The notes beneath the pieces are model-generated. The model was not told where the DNA came from, searched no databases, and was given only the letters and a program-made list of their open reading frames with translations. A stretch of 64,000 nucleotides of DNA from Streptomyces sp. NBC_00250 (GTDB taxonomy: Bacteria > Actinomycetota > Actinomycetes > Streptomycetales > Streptomycetaceae), in NCBI RefSeq assembly GCF_036192275.1, contig NZ_CP108088.1, forward strand, positions 186,001 through 250,000. Reading direction: 5' to 3'. The position numbers were made by a program, and so were the translations under genes. Below are positions 33,374-40,873 of this stretch, one piece after another (position 1 is the stretch's first letter; every line of letters starts with the position of its first letter).

Positions 33374-34597
33374 TCAGGTTGTCGCGGGGTGGACGGGGAC
33401 CGCGGCGGAGAGGACCGTGCCCTCGCCCGGGAGGGATTCGATGGTGAGGGTGCCGCCGAGTTGGCGGGTGCGGGTCAGGATGGCGGGGAGGCCGTGGCCG
33501 CGTGTGCCCGCCTCTTCGCCGTGCCGCGCGTCGGCTGGGTCGAGGGCGGGGTCGAAGCCGTGTCCGTCGTCGGCGACGTCCAGGACGATCTGGTCGTCGA
33601 GGTATGTCAGGGTGAGCGCCGCGGTGGTCGCCCCGGAGTGTTCGCGGACGTTCGCGAGGGCGCCCTGGGCGATGCGGAGCAGCGCGGACTGGACTCGTTC
33701 GGGCAGGGGCTCGGCGGGGGTGCCGTCGATGTGGCAGCGGACGGTGAGGCGGTGGGAGGTCTCGCGCTCCGCGAGTTTCTGCAGGGCCTGGTCGAGGCCG
33801 TTGCCGTCGGCGAGGTCGGCCGGGGCCAGGTCGTGGACGAAGCGGCGGGCCTCGGCGAGGTTGTGCTCGGCGATCGCGGTGGCGGTGTGTACGTGGGTGC
33901 GGGCGGTGGCAGGGTCGGTGCCCCAGACCCGGTCTGCGGCCTGGAGCAGCATCTGCTGGCTCGACAGCCCCTGGGCCAGGCTGTCGTGGATCTCCATGGA
34001 CAGGCGCTGACGCTCGGCGAGAGTGCCCTCGCGGCGCTCGGTCGCGGCGAGTTCGCGGCGGGTACGGATCAGGTCGTCGATCAGCTCGCGCTGGCGCCGC
34101 GCCTGGCGATCCATCTGGACGAAGACCGCGACGGCGATCGCGGCGATCGCCGGCGGTGCGAGGAACACGTCCACGTCCAGGCGTCCGGCCAGCCGCAGGT
34201 GTGCGGTCACCGAGGCCGCGGTCACCAGCGCGATGAGCACGATCGCGGCCGGTGGGCGCAGGGTGCGCAGGCCGATGAAGAAGAGCGGGACCGCACACCA
34301 GCCGAAGCTCGGCGCCAGCCAGACCAAGGCGAACCAGACGGCGACGACCGCCCCGAGCCACACGTATCTGCGCCTCGACGGGCGAGGGCCCAGGAACGGT
34401 TCGACGACGTAGAGGACCGCCAGGGCGGCCGAGAGGGAGATGACCCAGGGTGCGAGGTTCTCGCCCGTGTGCCGGATCAGGAAGCGGGTGAGGGCGGAGC
34501 CCAGAAGCAGGAGAAACGCCACGTACAGCAGGATCCGGAGCCAGCCGTCGCCCTGTTCCGTGGTGTCTTCGCCGTAGCTGCCACCGTTCCGCACCAT
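33374..34597 (-). CDS. Sensor histidine kinase (NarL-type, HisKA_3)
   Basis: A 407-residue protein. Six hydrophobic helices in residues 18-165 form an integral-membrane sensor without a large outer loop. The dimerisation helix carries His204 in RLSMEIHDSLAQGLSS, and the HATPase has ANVREHSGATTAALTL (N box), DVADDGHGFDP and GHGLPAIL. Such kinases normally pair with a LuxR-type response regulator encoded next door; none is adjacent here, so the partner must be elsewhere. It is convergent with the carboxypeptidase gene. Confidence 0.88.
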   Translation of the reverse strand: MVRNGGSYGEDTTEQGDGWLRILLYVAFLLLLGSALTRFLIRHTGENLAPWVISLSAALAVLYVVEPFLGPRPSRRRYVWLGAVVAVWFALVWLAPSFGWCAVPLFFIGLRTLRPPAAIVLIALVTAASVTAHLRLAGRLDVDVFLAPPAIAAIAVAVFVQMDRQARRQRELIDDLIRTRRELAATERREGTLAERQRLSMEIHDSLAQGLSSQQMLLQAADRVWGTDPATARTHVHTATAIAEHNLAEARRFVHDLAPADLADGNGLDQALQKLAERETSHRLTVRCHIDGTPAEPLPERVQSALLRIAQGALANVREHSGATTAALTLTYLDDQIVLDVADDGHGFDPALDPADARHGEEAGTRGHGLPAILTRTRQLGGTLTIESLPGEGTVLSAAVPVHPATT

Positions 34598-34728
34598 TCC
34601 CTGCTTTCCGTATTTTCCGCATCTATGGGGGTGAACACAGCAAACATCCCATAGTGGCGTACGGAGCCGGCTCCTGGGCCCGGGGTTTGGGGGTGTCAGC
34701 GCGTTGGGGCGTTGGGGGTGTGGGGGTG

Positions 34729-35745
34729 TTACGAGGCGAGTGACGGGGCCGTGGTTCGGTTCCAGGGCATCCGGGACCAGGGAAGGGCCAGATCGGTCCG
34801 GTCGACGATGTCCCGGGGGGTGAGGTGGGTGACGGGCGTGGCTTCGCGGTGGCGGCTGTAGACGGTGTCGACGTAGCGGTGGCCGGTGTCGGGGGCGATG
34901 AAGAGGACGGTCCGTTCGGGAGCGCGGTCGTGTTCGTGGCGGGCGGCGAGGTAGGCCGCGCCGGTGGACAGACCCGCGAAGACCGCGTGGCGGCGGAGGA
35001 GGTCGACGGCGCCGGACAGGGCGGCGTCGAAGGAGATCCAGTGCAGGGTGTCGTACAGCTCGTGGCTGACGTTACCGAAGGGGATGGAGCTCCCGATCCC
35101 GGCGATGATGATCTCGGGGTCCGAGGTGTGCTCGGCTCCGAACGTGAGGCTTCCGTAGGGCTGGACGCCGACGAGTTCGACGTCGGCCGGTCCGTCGCCC
35201 GCCGCGCGCAGGTAGCGGGTGAGCGCGCCGGTGGAGGCCCCCGAGCCGACTCCGCCGACGAGGGTGAGCCGGTCCGTGCCGGTCTCCTCCCCGATGCGGT
35301 CGGCGATCGCGCGGTAGCCGAGGTAGTGGATGTCGTCGTGGTACTGCCGCATCCAGTGGTACTCGGGGTGCGCGGTGAGGATCTCGTGGATCCGCTCCAC
35401 GCGTCGCTTCTGGTCGAGTTTGAGGTCGTCGCAGGGTTCCATCTGTTCGAGCGTGGCCCCCAGCACGGAGAGCTGGGTGCGCAGGGTCTTGTCGACGGTC
35501 GTCGAGCCGACGACGTGGCAGTGCATGCCGTGCCGGTGGCAGGCCAGGGCCAGGGCGTACGCGTAGATGCCGCTGGAGCTGTCGAGGAGGGTGTCCCCGC
35601 GCCGTACGGCTCCGGTGTCGAGGAGGTGGCGTACCGCGGCCAGCGCGGAGACCACCTTCATCGTCTCAAAGCGCAGGCAGACGAGCCGGTCGTCGAGGCG
35701 TATCAGGTCGGGCCGGCCGATCGCGTCGGCGATGTGCTCGTCCAT
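34729..35745 (-). CDS. PLP-dependent cysteine-synthase-like enzyme of the Zur-box locus
   Basis: A 338-residue fold-type II PLP enzyme from ATG 35745, with AAGGAG just upstream. Lys30 in LRFETMKVVSAL is the likely Schiff-base lysine. DSSSGIYAYALALAC corresponds to the substrate loop, VGGVGSGASTGALTRYL to the phosphate loop, and STGAAYLAA to the C-terminal loop. Relatives (cysteine synthase, SbnA) replace a leaving group at the beta or gamma carbon of an amino acid. With the PduX-like kinase just upstream it could use an O-phospho amino acid to build a diamino acid for a metal chelator; this is inference. Last gene of the operon, overlapping the kinase gene by about 80 bases. Confidence 0.8.
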   Translation of the reverse strand: MDEHIADAIGRPDLIRLDDRLVCLRFETMKVVSALAAVRHLLDTGAVRRGDTLLDSSSGIYAYALALACHRHGMHCHVVGSTTVDKTLRTQLSVLGATLEQMEPCDDLKLDQKRRVERIHEILTAHPEYHWMRQYHDDIHYLGYRAIADRIGEETGTDRLTLVGGVGSGASTGALTRYLRAAGDGPADVELVGVQPYGSLTFGAEHTSDPEIIIAGIGSSIPFGNVSHELYDTLHWISFDAALSGAVDLLRRHAVFAGLSTGAAYLAARHEHDRAPERTVLFIAPDTGHRYVDTVYSRHREATPVTHLTPRDIVDRTDLALPWSRMPWNRTTAPSLAS

Positions 35746-36778
35746 CGGGGAACTCCTTGGAGGCGTGGGCGAAGGTCGTGAACGTGCGAGTGGTGGGGAT
35801 GCCGTGGGTGTTCAGGGCGTGCCGGCAGCCGCGTACGCGAGACGGCAGGTGCCCCGGTGCGGCCGGGTCGAAGAGGACGCCTGCCACGGCGCCGCTGTGC
35901 GCGATCTGCACGCCCGCCGCTCCGGAGCGGCGGGCGATCGCGATCAGCGCCTGGAACTCCGGGTGTTTCAGGACTTCTTGGCCGCGTCGCGCACTCGCCG
36001 TGGCCACGTGGCCCACCAGCCGTGCGTCGCCGGTGGCCATCGCACGGCGCAGCAGGGTGCGCAGTCGTTCGTACTCCTGGATGTCGGCGTCCGTGGCCTC
36101 CCGTACGGGCAGGGCCAGGGTGTCGACGGGCGCTCCCCCGCCGAGTACGCAGCCCACGACGACCAGGGGCGGGAGGACCTGCCCCAGGACCTCCAGGATC
36201 CTGCCCTCCCGCTGGGCGAAGAGGACCGGGCGGGCGTCGAGCATCAGCGGATCGCTGGCCCGTTCCGCCCGGACGGCGAGCCGGGCGACGGTGTCGGGGG
36301 CGAGGCGGAGTCCGTACGAGTCGGCGACCGCCCGGACGGTCGCGATCACGTCACTCGTGGAGCTGCCCATGCCCAGACCCACCGGCACGTCGGCGGTGAG
36401 CCTCAACTGACCGCCGCTGGGCGGCAGTCCGGCCCGTCGTGCGCACTCCGCCACCGCGAAGGCGGCGGCCCGAGCGGCTTTCCCGCGGTCGGCGGGGACG
36501 ACGGTGAGCGTCTCCGGCGGTGTGCCGGGGCGGCGGACGAACTCGGCCCGGCTGCCGGGGCCGGCCATGGGGAGGGTGACCAGGCCTGCGCACCGGCGTC
36601 CGTCGGCGTCCAGGAAGACGCCCTGGAGGAGTTCGCCGTGGTGGCAGGCGGCGTGTCCGGTGCCGGTGGGGAGGACGTCGGCTCCTGCGTCCGTGCCGAA
36701 GCGTGCGCGTGCGCCGGTACGTGCGGCGTCGGCGTCGGCCTCGGCCGCGGGTGGGGTCGGGTGGGTGTCGCGGGTCAT
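35666..36778 (-). CDS. GHMP kinase, PduX-like (L-threonine kinase type)
   Basis: A 370-residue protein from ATG 36778, which overlaps the upstream stop codon (ATGA). Motif 1 is GHAACHHGELLQGVF, motif 2 VPVGLGMGSSTSDVIATVRA (ATP phosphate loop), and motif 3 SGAAGVQIAHSGAVAGVLFD, all close to PduX L-threonine kinase. The N-terminal 40 residues are a loose Ala/Asp-rich extension, and the C-terminal 30 residues run into the next gene and are probably unstructured. No cobalamin genes are nearby, so phosphorylation of threonine, serine or homoserine for the neighbouring PLP enzyme is more likely than B12 synthesis. Confidence 0.82.
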   Translation of the reverse strand: MTRDTHPTPPAAEADADAARTGARARFGTDAGADVLPTGTGHAACHHGELLQGVFLDADGRRCAGLVTLPMAGPGSRAEFVRRPGTPPETLTVVPADRGKAARAAAFAVAECARRAGLPPSGGQLRLTADVPVGLGMGSSTSDVIATVRAVADSYGLRLAPDTVARLAVRAERASDPLMLDARPVLFAQREGRILEVLGQVLPPLVVVGCVLGGGAPVDTLALPVREATDADIQEYERLRTLLRRAMATGDARLVGHVATASARRGQEVLKHPEFQALIAIARRSGAAGVQIAHSGAVAGVLFDPAAPGHLPSRVRGCRHALNTHGIPTTRTFTTFAHASKEFPDGRAHRRRDRPARPDTPRRPARLPAL

Positions 36779-37692
36779 GCGGCGGCGCCGGCCGCCGTGC
36801 GGTAGCGGTACAGGACCGTCTCCTCGGCGCTGAACTGGGAGAAGGGGAACGGCTCCGCCGACAGGGCGGTCACACCCGAGCCGAGGAAGGCACGGGCGAC
36901 GGCGCTGCCGCTCTGCGCGTACACGATCAGCGGGATGCCACGGTGGCGGCAGCGCTCCAGGATCGTGTCGAACGAGCCGTTGCTCAGGGTCATTCCCGTG
37001 GCGACGACGGCGTCGGCGCGGTCGAGGACGTCGTGCATGTCGTCGGTGACGGGATCGCCCCACTGGGTCTGCCTGAGGTTGAAGTCGCAGGGCAGGGGTT
37101 CGCCGCCGCGCTCGCGGATCGCCGCGACCAGCGGGTTGACCACGCCGATGAGTCCCACGGTCGCGCCGTCTTCGACGTCGAGCAGCCCGGCGATGGCCGC
37201 GTCGCGGGCCCTCGCGCGGGTCTCCGGCGTCCCGCTCGGGAGGGTGGCGGGCTCGGCGTCGCCCTCCTCGGCGGCCACCCGGTGGGGGCGGGCGTGGGCG
37301 AGGTACGCGTCCAGGGCGGCGATCCGCAGGGGGCGCGGCGCCTCGCGCAGCAGGACGTCGAGCGGCTGCCCGGAGTAGTCGCGGCAGACCTCCGGGGCCA
37401 GCTCGCCGGCCTCGAACGCGCAGCCGCCGAAGGAGCCGCCGAGGCGGACCAGGACGTACTGGTTGAGGTAGGTGGTGTCGCCGCCGGCCAGGCGGGTTCC
37501 GTGGTGGATCCAGAACACGCTCGTCGCGATGAGGTCGGAGGGGAGCGGGCCGTGTTCGCCGGCCAGGGCCGCCGCCATGAGCTTGTCGACGGAGAGGGAG
37601 AGGGAGAGCGAGACGGTGGGGGCAGCGGTGGGGGCAACGGGGCCTGTGGGGAGGGGTGTGGCGCCGGAGGGGGTGATCGCAGGCGTGATCAA
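36775..37692 (-). CDS. DUF4213/DUF364 'heavy-metal chelation' Rossmann-like protein
   Basis: A 305-residue protein; the start is probably TTG 37692, with AAAGGA eight bases upstream. The N-terminal 35 residues are Pro/Ser-rich. GDTTYLNQYVLVRLGGSFGGCAFEAGEL belongs to the enolase-N-like DUF4213 part; VGLIGVVNPLVAAI and ADAVVATGMTLSNGSFDTIL are the DUF364 Rossmann-like part with its T-L-x-N-x-S/T signature. The family often sits next to FecCDE-type metal-complex transporters, hence its name, but its reaction is unproven. Here it overlaps the kinase gene and lies 12 bases after the ATPase, so it belongs to the same operon. Confidence 0.85.
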   Translation of the reverse strand: MITPAITPSGATPLPTGPVAPTAAPTVSLSLSLSVDKLMAAALAGEHGPLPSDLIATSVFWIHHGTRLAGGDTTYLNQYVLVRLGGSFGGCAFEAGELAPEVCRDYSGQPLDVLLREAPRPLRIAALDAYLAHARPHRVAAEEGDAEPATLPSGTPETRARARDAAIAGLLDVEDGATVGLIGVVNPLVAAIRERGGEPLPCDFNLRQTQWGDPVTDDMHDVLDRADAVVATGMTLSNGSFDTILERCRHRGIPLIVYAQSGSAVARAFLGSGVTALSAEPFPFSQFSAEETVLYRYRTAAGAAA

Positions 37693-37704
37693 GGTCGTGT
37701 CCTT

Positions 37705-38502
37705 TCAGTGGGTGGGTTCGGGCGCCGGGAGTGGCGTGCCGAGAGGGCGGCGACAGGCGACGGTCGGGTGTCCAAGGGCGTCGGTGGTCAGTTCGGCGTC
37801 GACCTCGAAGACCTCTGCGAGCCGGTCGGCCGTCAGGACGGCCCCCGGGGTGCCGGAGGCGATCAGGCGGCCGTGATGCAGGAGCAGCAGCCGGTCGCAG
37901 TACCGGGCCGCGAGCGACAGGTCGTGCAGGGCGACCAGGACGGTCCGGTCGGTGCCGGTGAGCAGCTCCATCAGTTCCAGCTGGTGTTTGACGTCGAGGT
38001 GGTTGGTCGGTTCGTCGAGCAGCAGGGCGTACGGCTGCTGGGCGAGCGCGCGGGCGATGTGCGCGCGCTGCCGTTCGCCGCCCGACAGCGCCTTCCAGGG
38101 GCGGTCGGCGAGTGCGGTGAGGCCGACGACCTCCAGGGCGGCGGCGATCACCGCGCGGTCGGTGGCGCCGGATCCGCGCCAGCGGTCCCGGAACGGGGTG
38201 CGCCCCAGGCCTACGACGTCGGCGACCCGGAGGTCGCTGTCGGCGCCCGAGTCCTGGGCGACGAAGGCGACGTGGCGGGCGAGGCGGCGGGCGCTCCAGT
38301 CCCGTACGGACGCGCCGTCGTAACGGACCGCGCCCGTGTCGGGGGCTCGGAGGCCGGCGAGGCAGCGCAGCAGGGAGGACTTGCCCGAGCCGTTGGGGCC
38401 GAGCAGGCCGACCGTCTCGCCGGGGGCGATGGTGGCGCTGACCCCTCGTACGACCGGGGTGCCCGCCACCGACCAGCTCAGGTTCTCGGCGGTGATCCTC
38501 AC
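37705..38502 (-). CDS. ABC transporter ATPase, FecE/FhuC type
   Basis: A 265-residue protein with Walker A GPNGSGKSSL (about 36-45), Q-loop VAFVAQD, signature LSGGERQRAHIARAL, Walker B ALLLDEPTNHLD and switch His in VLVALHDL. This is the sequence style of metal-siderophore, haem and cobalamin importers. Its start overlaps the permease stop by four bases. It powers uptake through the FecCD-type permease at 38499-39656. Confidence 0.93.
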   Translation of the reverse strand: MRITAENLSWSVAGTPVVRGVSATIAPGETVGLLGPNGSGKSSLLRCLAGLRAPDTGAVRYDGASVRDWSARRLARHVAFVAQDSGADSDLRVADVVGLGRTPFRDRWRGSGATDRAVIAAALEVVGLTALADRPWKALSGGERQRAHIARALAQQPYALLLDEPTNHLDVKHQLELMELLTGTDRTVLVALHDLSLAARYCDRLLLLHHGRLIASGTPGAVLTADRLAEVFEVDAELTTDALGHPTVACRRPLGTPLPAPEPTH

Positions 38503-39656
38503 AGTTCACCCCTCCTGCGCAGGACGAGGAGGAAGAGCGGTACGCCGAGCAGGGCGGTGATCACGCCGACGGGAACCTCGCGGGGTGCGAACGCGACCCG
38601 GGCGAGGGCATCCGTCCACACGAGGAACACCGCGCCCGCGAGCGCCGCGTACGGCAACAGCACCCGGTGCAGCGGTCCGACGAGGAACCGCACCCCGTGG
38701 GGGACGATCAGTCCGACGAAGCCGATGGCGCCGACGGTGGCGACCGCGACCGCGGTGAGTGCGGCCGTCACCACCAGCAGGAGCATCCTCGTGTGTCGTA
38801 CGCCGATGCCGAGGGAGGCTGCGGTGTCGGCGCCGAAGGCGAGACCGTCGAGGGCGTTCGAGCACAGCCACGCGGCGGCCAGGCCCAGCGGCGTGACGAT
38901 CGCGCAGACCACGACGGTGCTCCAGCGGGCCGGTGCCATCGAACCCAGCAGCCAGTGGGTGACGGCCCGTGTGGTGTCCGCGTCCGCCGAGGCCATCAGG
39001 ATCAATGAGGTCAGCGCGGTGAGGAGCTGACCGACGACGACTCCGGTGAGCACGATACGGACGGAGTCGAGGCCCGTGCGCCGCAACAGGACGACGAGCA
39101 GGCCGAAGGCGAGCAGCGCACCGGCGAGCGCGCCGCCGGTGACGCCGAGTGTGCTCGCGCCGATCCCGAGGACGACGACGGTGACGGCTCCGGTCGACGC
39201 CCCCGAGGAGACGCCGAGCAGGTAGGGGTCGGCGAGCGCGTTGCGGGTGACGGCCTGGAGCACCGTGCCGCACACGGCGAGCGAGGCGCCGACGAGTGCG
39301 GCCATCAGCACGCGCGGCAACCGCAGGTCCCAGATGAGCGAGTCCACCAGTGGGGGCAGCGGCTCGACGGCCAGGCCGAGGTGGCTGCCGAAGGCGCGGA
39401 CGAGGTCGGTCCAGCCGATGTCGGCGGTGCCGGTGCGGACGGCTGCCGCGATCGAGACCGTGAGGGCTGCCATGGAGAGGAGCAGGAGGAGGAGGGGGCG
39501 CTGGTGCTTGTGGGAGTGAGGGTGCTGATGGGAACGGCTCGGCGTGCCGGGCTGCCGGTGCTGGGGGATGGCGGGGGACGCCTTCGGTCCGTCTGCGCGA
39601 GCCGCGGGAAGCAGGAGATCTGCCGAGCCTGTCGGGACGGACGGGTCAGCGGACAT
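38499..39656 (-). CDS. FecCD-type permease with a His-rich N-terminal tail
   Basis: A 385-residue protein from ATG 39656, with AAGGA eight bases upstream; it overlaps the binding-protein gene by 11 bases. About nine or ten membrane helices carry FecCD motifs LRLPRVLMAALVGASLAVCGTVLQ, NALADPYLLGVSSGAS, and IGFVGLIVPHGVRFLVG, where the ATPase couples. The first 55 residues are cytoplasmic and contain SHQHPHSHKHQR, five histidines in twelve residues. That is unusual for siderophore permeases and suggests binding of zinc or a similar cation. Confidence 0.92.
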   Translation of the reverse strand: MSADPSVPTGSADLLLPAARADGPKASPAIPQHRQPGTPSRSHQHPHSHKHQRPLLLLLLSMAALTVSIAAAVRTGTADIGWTDLVRAFGSHLGLAVEPLPPLVDSLIWDLRLPRVLMAALVGASLAVCGTVLQAVTRNALADPYLLGVSSGASTGAVTVVVLGIGASTLGVTGGALAGALLAFGLLVVLLRRTGLDSVRIVLTGVVVGQLLTALTSLILMASADADTTRAVTHWLLGSMAPARWSTVVVCAIVTPLGLAAAWLCSNALDGLAFGADTAASLGIGVRHTRMLLLVVTAALTAVAVATVGAIGFVGLIVPHGVRFLVGPLHRVLLPYAALAGAVFLVWTDALARVAFAPREVPVGVITALLGVPLFLLVLRRRGEL

Positions 39657-40719
39657 GGCCGAGGTCCTTCATGCCCTGGGCGAGCAGTCCGAGGGCGTGT
39701 ACGGAGCGCACCGAGGGGTCGAGTTCGATGCCCGGCACTTCGAGGATCTTGTTGTCGCGGACCGCGGCCAGCCGGGAGATCACCGGGTGTTCGGTCATCG
39801 TGGCCCGCTTCTCTTCGGCGCTGTCGCCGGGGCGGCCGCGCTCGGACAGGTCGCCGATCACGATGAAGTCCGGGTCACGGCGGGCGACTTCCTCCCAGGA
39901 GACCTCCGGCCAGTCCTCGTCGACGTCGTCGAAGGCGTTCTTCGCGCCCACGATCCGGCTCATCTCGCTGGGCAGGCCGGTCTTCCCCGCCACGTACGGC
40001 ATGCCGTTGAAGACGGAGTAGAGGTAGACGACGGTGGGCCGGTCCGCCCCCTGGGGCGCCTTGGAGGCGCTCTCCCCCGCCCGGGCGACTGCGGCTCGCT
40101 GGTTCGCCGTGAGTCTTCCGGCTCGTTCCTCGGCGCCGAAGAGCTTGCCCAGGTTCTCGTAGTCGGAGAAGAGCAGCTCGAACGGGGTCGTGCCGGGCGG
40201 GTTGTGTTCGGGGCAGTCCACGGCGCTGACGAAGGTGGGGACCTTGACGGCGTCCAGCTCCTCGCGGGTGCCGGCACGGTCCTCGGTGTAGAGGTCCGTG
40301 GAGCCGGCGACGACGAAGTCGGGCGTCGCGGCGCGCAGTTGCTCGCCGGTGGCGATCTTCGGGGCGATGACCGGGATCTTCGCGTACGCGGCCTCGTACG
40401 GAGCGGGGATCTTCGTCTTGAGGTTGGCCGTGCCCGCCATCCGGTCCTGGAGGCCGAGTTCGAGAAGGGTCTCGGTCGAGCTCTGGTCCAGGGCGACGGC
40501 CCGCCGCGGCGGCCCGGCGAGTGACACCTGGCGGCCGCAGCTGGTGACGGAGGCCGGCTTCGCGGCGCCGGGCACGCCCGCGGCACCGGCGGCGGGCTTG
40601 GAGGCGGAGCTTGTCGCGGGCTTGGTGTCCGCTTCGGGTCCGCCACCGGCTGCGGTGGAGCAGCCCGCGGTGGCGAGGGCGAGGGTCAGGGCGATGCCGA
40701 GGCGGGCGGGGTGGCGCAT
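39646..40719 (-). CDS. Metal-complex ABC transporter substrate-binding lipoprotein
   Basis: A 357-residue protein from ATG 40719, with GGAGA five bases upstream; an upstream in-frame ATG (40764) lacks a ribosome site. Lipoprotein signal MRHPARLGIALTLALATAGC. Class III (BtuF/FepB-like) binding protein: RAVALDQSSTETLLELGLQDRMAGT, LRAATPDFVVAGS, ELLFSDYENLGKLFG, MPYVAGKTGLPSEMSRIVGAKNAF, and SWEEVARRDPDFIVIGD. It captures a chelated metal outside the membrane for the FecCD/FecE pair. First gene of the minus-strand operon; the Zur-like palindrome begins 77 bases upstream of its start codon. Confidence 0.92.
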   Translation of the reverse strand: MRHPARLGIALTLALATAGCSTAAGGGPEADTKPATSSASKPAAGAAGVPGAAKPASVTSCGRQVSLAGPPRRAVALDQSSTETLLELGLQDRMAGTANLKTKIPAPYEAAYAKIPVIAPKIATGEQLRAATPDFVVAGSTDLYTEDRAGTREELDAVKVPTFVSAVDCPEHNPPGTTPFELLFSDYENLGKLFGAEERAGRLTANQRAAVARAGESASKAPQGADRPTVVYLYSVFNGMPYVAGKTGLPSEMSRIVGAKNAFDDVDEDWPEVSWEEVARRDPDFIVIGDLSERGRPGDSAEEKRATMTEHPVISRLAAVRDNKILEVPGIELDPSVRSVHALGLLAQGMKDLGHVR

Positions 40720-40795
40720 GGGTTCTCCGGTCTGGGAAGGGCGGGCATGGGTGTGGTCGTGCACCGGGCAGGAGTGCCGCGTTCGAAGGGTACTG

Positions 40796-40816
40796 TAATG
40801 GCAATCATTTTCATTA
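40796..40816. promoter_or_regulatory. Zur-box-like palindrome in the divergent promoter region
   Basis: A 21-bp palindrome, TAATGGCAAT C ATTTTCATTA, with 8 of 10 arm positions matching. Its core at 40799-40813, TGGCAAT-C-ATTTTCA, fits the 7-1-7 Streptomyces Zur consensus as I recall it (TGAAAATnATTTTCA): the right half is perfect and the left half matches at 5 of 7 positions. It is the most AT-rich patch for kilobases and lies between the transporter operon and the MFS exporter, so one bound repressor could control both. Confidence 0.75.
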
Positions 40817-40873
40817 ACGACCTCGGGGTCGGTTCACCGAACCGCTCCCCCACCACCGAGGAGCACGCGCACC

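Noticed and set aside
36779..38509. Long in-frame extension of the GHMP kinase through the DUF364 and ATPase genes
   Set aside because: The ATGA overlap at 36775-36778 gives a natural start and homology begins soon after; the extension is a shadow of two real genes.
40796..40816. Iron-box (DmdR/Fur type) reading of the palindrome
   Set aside because: Streptomyces iron boxes have a TTAGGTTAGGCTAACC-like core; this site fits the 7-1-7 zinc pattern better.
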